Assembly (NCBI GenBank): GCA_051745935.1
Contig: JBNJEM010000214.1
Span: 1-11,027, forward strand
DNA length: 11,027 nucleotides
Source: JBNJEM01 sp051745935
GTDB taxonomy: Bacteria > Planctomycetota > Planctomycetia > Pirellulales > Pirellulaceae
Reading direction: 5' to 3'
In this document: positions 7,716-11,027 of the stretch, piece by piece
How the letters are laid out: each line of letters starts with the position of its first letter
Numbering within the stretch: the stretch's first letter is position 1
Made by a program: the position numbers and the translations under genes
The notes under the pieces: generated by a model
What the model saw: the letters and a program-made list of their open reading frames with translations, nothing else
Told to the model about the DNA's origin: nothing
The model's database searches: none

Positions 7716-8070
7716 CGGCCAATCACCGACGCAGTGGTAAGCATCAGTCGAAGAATAACTGTCTGATTCAAGGAGTGCGAGTGATGTTCCCAGCTTGCTT
7801 CTGGGGGCACTTGATATCCGCCCGCCTCTCGACACGCCATACGGTATAGGGGGGGTGGCGCGCCGGGGTTGTCCGACGGGAATTCAAGCGAAATGGAAGG
7901 ATTTGATATGCCCAGGCTGGCGAGCGAATCGTCACCGGAGAGATAGCGGCTGGGCACCGTCTCGCGGTTTGCCGGGGAGGCCTGGCCCGCGAGGACTAGC
8001 TGCCCAGAAAGGTGGCTCGCTAATCCGTGCACAATTGATCTGCCGCGATACCGATGCCAGACGCGTCGGC

Positions 8071-10428
8071 TCAATGCGAACCAACAGACGCCGCCGAATT
8101 CTTAGGGCCCAATCCCAGAGTCCTTTTTTTGGAGGCCATGGCCAACAACAGCGGAAGAAGCACCAGGTTGCCGAACAGCCCGCCCAACATGGCCAGGCTC
8201 ACGAGGCAGCCAAAGTAAATGGTCGGGACGAACTGGCTGGTGCACAGCGCCAGGAATCCAACGATCAATGCGATCGTTGAATACACCACCGCTCGACCCA
8301 CCGTTTGTTGGACCGTTTCCAATGATTCGGTCAGGCCACATCCGGCGTCTCGAGCCCGGCGAAACGCGGTAATGTAATGGATTGAACTGTCGACACTCAA
8401 CCCCATTGAAACGGCGGCGATCATGGCGGCGCCCATGTTGACGCGAACCCCCAGCCACCCCATGCCTCCCAGCACCATGAGGATGGGCAGCACGTTGGGT
8501 ACCATGGCGATGAGAGCGAGCGGGATGCCGCGAAAGGCGAGCGTCATCATGAAGCCGACTCCGAGGGCGGCGGCGGCAAAGCAGACCCATTGATCGCGGA
8601 GGATGCTGGTAATCAAGTTCGTCAGCAACACGTACGGCCCCGTGACCGTGGCGGCCGGTTCATCTCCGCCGCCGGGAAAATGTTCGTGGGCCACGGACCT
8701 GACCGTGTCGATCAGTTGGGATTTGGCGGCAGCCGGCAGCTGTTCCCGCGATCGCAGCATGATCCGCAGATAGTCTTGGGATCCTGGCTCTTCTTTTCGA
8801 GTGCGCAGCGACGCGATGAAATGTGGCATGGCCAATTCCATCCCGCGGGCCTTGATTTCGGGGGGAACATGTTTCAACAGCGGATTGACGCCCGCCGCTT
8901 CAATGCCGTCGACCAGACTCAGCACCTTGGTCAAGCCAATTTCTTTCCCACTGTTGTTGTCCCGAATGGAAATGCCGCGCAGGTCTTGTTCCAGTTCGTA
9001 TACGCGCTGAACATAGCGCGTGTTGAGACGGGACGGGGCGGGGACCAAGATATCCCAGACACCCGCGCCCCCTAGGTTCTTTTCGATGAACGAGTAGGAA
9101 CGCACGATCGGCGAGCCATGGCGGAAGTTCCTGGTGAAGTCGGTTTCGACCTTCAGTTGTGTGAGGCCCGTTGCTGATGCCGTTAGCAAGACGATGAGCA
9201 GGAGAATCAGTCGTCGCTTGTGATGTTGTGCCGAATGGACGAGACGGGTTAACCCTCCGCCCAAGCGGCTGTCACCCCACACCTGATGCGGATCGGCATC
9301 GAACCGCCCCCATAATGCTAGCGCGGGAACGAGCAACGCGGTGCTGACCAAGACCCACAGACTGCCAATCGATGTCATGATCCCAAAATCTTGCACCGGA
9401 CCGACCTTGGCGATCGTAAGGGATAGAAACCCAACCGCGTCCGTCGAGCAGGCCCAGAAGATGGGAACGGCCAACGCGGTTCCGGTGGCGACCAGTGCTG
9501 CCCGCTGGGGCATTCCAAGGGCTCGTGCGTGACGAAAACGGATTACGACATGAATCACCGTGGCGATGCCGATCACGGTGACGATCGCGGTGAGCATCGA
9601 ACTGACCATGCTCAGACGCAGGTTAAGCCAGAATAAGGTGGCCCGCGTCAGCACCAACGCCAGCTGGACGATGGCGAGAGGAATCAATACCCAGCGAAAA
9701 CTGGCAAAGCAGATGACGATGGTCAGTCCGAGGAGAATACGCGTCAACCATCCCAATCGCTGGCCGTCCTTTTCCAGATAGCGAAACCCATCCGCCACCA
9801 TCACCGGTTCACCCGCGATCATGCCTCCCGGTTGCCGTTCGATGATCTCGCGAATCCGATCGATCGTCTCGGCGTGATCGCTCGTTTGGCTCGCCGGGAC
9901 GGCCGTGGACGTCGCTTCCGCTTGTGGTTTCAGCATGCAGACCAAACTGGCAATCTTGCCTTCCGCATCGTGCGTGTAGCCCTCGAACATCTCGCGATAG
10001 GCGGCGCCCAGCTCGCTGTCCCTCCGCACCACGGGTCGGGGATCCTCCTCGCCACCCATGAGATTCCGCAACGGATTGAGATGGTTAAGTGCCTGGTTTA
10101 CGTCCGCCAGAGTCAGCACCTCGCGCACGCCGGGGATCGCGTTGAGCCGCCGTTCGACATGTTCCAGCCGTTCAATGCCCTCGCCGCTTTCAGCCAGCAA
10201 CCGAGGATCCAGGTAGGTCGCCATGACGACGTCATGCCCACCGAACTCCCGCTTCAATCGCTGGTGGGCCCGCACGAGTGGATCGCCGGGGCGGAACATA
10301 TTCTCCACCGACCGATCGAAACGAATTCCACCGGCGGGCTTCCAAGAGATGGCTGCCAGTACGCAGGCTAGCCCCAAGAGGGGCCAACGTGCCTTGACCA
10401 GCCATTGCGACAGAGACCTGCTCGTCAC
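8071..10428 (-). CDS. MMPL/RND-superfamily membrane exporter
   Basis: This 785-residue inner-membrane protein has the twelve-helix RND layout. Helix 1 lies at about 15-31, a large periplasmic loop at 32-225, helices 2-6 at about 227-372, helix 7 at 406-422, a second loop, and helices 8-12 at about 616-765. This fits the MMPL family (predicted RND exporters), which use the proton gradient to move lipids or other hydrophobic molecules. The second half keeps the proton-relay motif GLSVDSSIHY (676-685, Asp679). In the first half the equivalent helix reads IGIATVIHVV, with no aspartate, so the halves are asymmetric. I chose the GTG at 10428 (VTSRSLSQWL) with GGGGA about six bases upstream; the frame extends to a TTG at 10461. 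No periplasmic adaptor or outer-membrane channel gene is adjacent, so it may work alone. Substrate unknown. Confidence 0.95.
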   Translation of the reverse strand: MTSRSLSQWLVKARWPLLGLACVLAAISWKPAGGIRFDRSVENMFRPGDPLVRAHQRLKREFGGHDVVMATYLDPRLLAESGEGIERLEHVERRLNAIPGVREVLTLADVNQALNHLNPLRNLMGGEEDPRPVVRRDSELGAAYREMFEGYTHDAEGKIASLVCMLKPQAEATSTAVPASQTSDHAETIDRIREIIERQPGGMIAGEPVMVADGFRYLEKDGQRLGWLTRILLGLTIVICFASFRWVLIPLAIVQLALVLTRATLFWLNLRLSMVSSMLTAIVTVIGIATVIHVVIRFRHARALGMPQRAALVATGTALAVPIFWACSTDAVGFLSLTIAKVGPVQDFGIMTSIGSLWVLVSTALLVPALALWGRFDADPHQVWGDSRLGGGLTRLVHSAQHHKRRLILLLIVLLTASATGLTQLKVETDFTRNFRHGSPIVRSYSFIEKNLGGAGVWDILVPAPSRLNTRYVQRVYELEQDLRGISIRDNNSGKEIGLTKVLSLVDGIEAAGVNPLLKHVPPEIKARGMELAMPHFIASLRTRKEEPGSQDYLRIMLRSREQLPAAAKSQLIDTVRSVAHEHFPGGGDEPAATVTGPYVLLTNLITSILRDQWVCFAAAALGVGFMMTLAFRGIPLALIAMVPNVLPILMVLGGMGWLGVRVNMGAAMIAAVSMGLSVDSSIHYITAFRRARDAGCGLTESLETVQQTVGRAVVYSTIALIVGFLALCTSQFVPTIYFGCLVSLAMLGGLFGNLVLLPLLLAMASKKRTLGLGPKNSAASVGSH

Positions 10429-10461
10429 TTTTGTTCCCCGGATTCGGCGACTTTCGTACAA

Positions 10462-11027
10462 GGACTCTTCCCACTCCTAGTAGACTACGCAGTGCGCCCA
10501 AAGGGGGAAACCCGGCCAGTCGCGGCTTGCATCCCTGTTCGTGTCGAAGCAAGGACGAAAGGACCGAAAGGACTGAAGAGAGCAAAGCGAGGCAAGCAAG
10601 GTGGAAAACGCTTTGCAAGGTCACATGATCGAATTGCGGAACCTTGGCGAGCCAGGCTGAGTCGCGGCCGGCGAATACCCTGGAATTCGGGCGGACCCAA
10701 GTTGGCGCCGTGACGGCACGGCGTATACAGCGGGGCTCGGCACGACACGTCGTTGCGTGCGACCGTCTTTCGTCCGCGATTGTCCCCCGCGTTGCTGGCG
10801 ATCTTTGCCCGGGAGGATCAAGTGCTTGGCGGGACGTCGCACTCTGGCATCTGGGCCGCCGGGCGGTGGCGTCTTCTTGGGTTTGGGGGATTTTGTGTGG
10901 GCGTGCCCTGGCCGCAGTGTATACGGTGCATTGGAGCGACATGCGGATGCGGGCTCCGGCCATGCCCACGGTCTATTTGCTGTTTGCCTTTGGGGTACGC
11001 GAAATCCGGGAACGAGTGAAGCGACGT
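10462..11027. other. Gene-free region to window end, uncertain edge frames
   Basis: No gene can be called here. At 10553-10578 there is a short tandem of about three 9-base units (GGACnGAAA). A plus-strand frame is open from 10629 to the window end, with possible starts at GTG 10710 or ATG 10941. The latter has GGAG four bases upstream and would begin MRMRAPAMPTVYLLFAFGV before leaving the window. A second plus frame is also open over most of this stretch, and a long minus frame overlaps the exporter start. Openness is therefore weak evidence in such GC-rich DNA. A plus-strand gene starting near 10941 is possible, at about one chance in five. Confidence 0.5.
10553..10578 (+). repeat. Short 9-base tandem repeat
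   Basis: Three successive units read GGACG-AAA, GGACCGAAA and GGACTGAAG, the first one base short. It lies upstream of the exporter gene in non-coding DNA. It is probably a minor slippage product. Confidence 0.45.

Larger units (their letters stand above)
7109..8070. other. Long gene-free stretch between ceramidase-like and exporter genes
   Basis: I see no convincing gene in these 962 bp. The first third holds a 16-bp palindrome (7169-7184) inside a nested inverted-repeat element (7163-7423). The middle has a minus-strand open frame (7415-7687; GTG at 7633 gives 72 residues, beginning with codons for VSRWIEFEPVTG). It looks somewhat protein-like but lacks a ribosome binding site and any family I recognise. 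A strong bulged hairpin sits at 7679-7715. From 7720 to 8070 a minus-strand frame overlaps the exporter stop through a TTGA, but its translation is serine- and proline-rich with no motif. The stretch may be decayed former coding DNA. Confidence 0.7.

Noticed and set aside
7688..8074. Minus-strand frame overlapping the exporter stop by TTGA, which could suggest translational coupling
   Set aside because: The residue mix is poor, no family motif or domain is visible, and the frame ends in the 7679-7715 hairpin.
7795..8280. 161-residue plus-strand frame
   Set aside because: It runs antisense into the exporter's 3' end, is rich in Arg, Gly and Gln, and has no motif. It is a shadow frame.
10232..10969. 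245-residue open frame on the minus strand
   Set aside because: It overlaps the start of the exporter gene in another frame, is rich in Arg, Pro and Ser, and shows no motif. It is a GC-rich shadow frame.

Overview
The window looks like chromosomal DNA of a planctomycete, most likely a Pirellulales-type bacterium. It is moderately GC-rich and has long gene-free stretches filled with imperfect palindromes and diverged repeats. Its gene families are ones that planctomycetes carry often: a toroid-repeat/DUF4159 protein next to MoxR and DUF58 genes, a secreted neutral-ceramidase-like protein, and a large MMPL/RND-type exporter. The taxonomic call is an inference from gene content and family sequence, not from a marker gene. 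I see no rRNA, tRNA, CRISPR array, transposase or phage gene.

Layout. Positions 1-319 hold no secure gene, only the open edge of the window and one copy of a diverged intergenic repeat. Positions 320-2468 (minus strand) carry MoxR AAA+ ATPase followed by a DUF58/vWA protein, about 210 bp apart. Positions 2469-2997 are a divergent control region with several hairpins, a second copy of the repeat, and a sigma70-like promoter for the plus-strand gene. Positions 3013-5334 (plus) encode a signal-peptide-bearing protein with an alpha-alpha toroid domain and two tandem DUF4159 domains. A 388-bp convergent gap with hairpins follows. Positions 5723-7108 (minus) encode a secreted ceramidase-like zinc hydrolase with a strong Shine-Dalgarno sequence. 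The stretch 7109-8070 has no convincing gene but holds a nested inverted-repeat element and a second large hairpin. Positions 8071-10428 (minus) encode the MMPL exporter, and 10462-11027 holds nothing I can call.

How the genes may work together. MoxR-type AAA+ ATPases are thought to act as chaperones that remodel vWA/MIDAS proteins, and DUF58 proteins are their usual partners. The divergently transcribed toroid-DUF4159 gene probably acts in the same envelope-associated pathway, because these families cluster repeatedly in planctomycetes. Its biochemical role is unknown. The ceramidase-like gene and the exporter look like separate transcription units with envelope or extracellular roles.

I found no clearly new defence or mobile system. 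The best leads are the repeat pair flanking MoxR-DUF58, the nested palindromic element at 7163-7423, the internal DUF4159 duplication, and the missing catalytic serine motif in the ceramidase-like protein.
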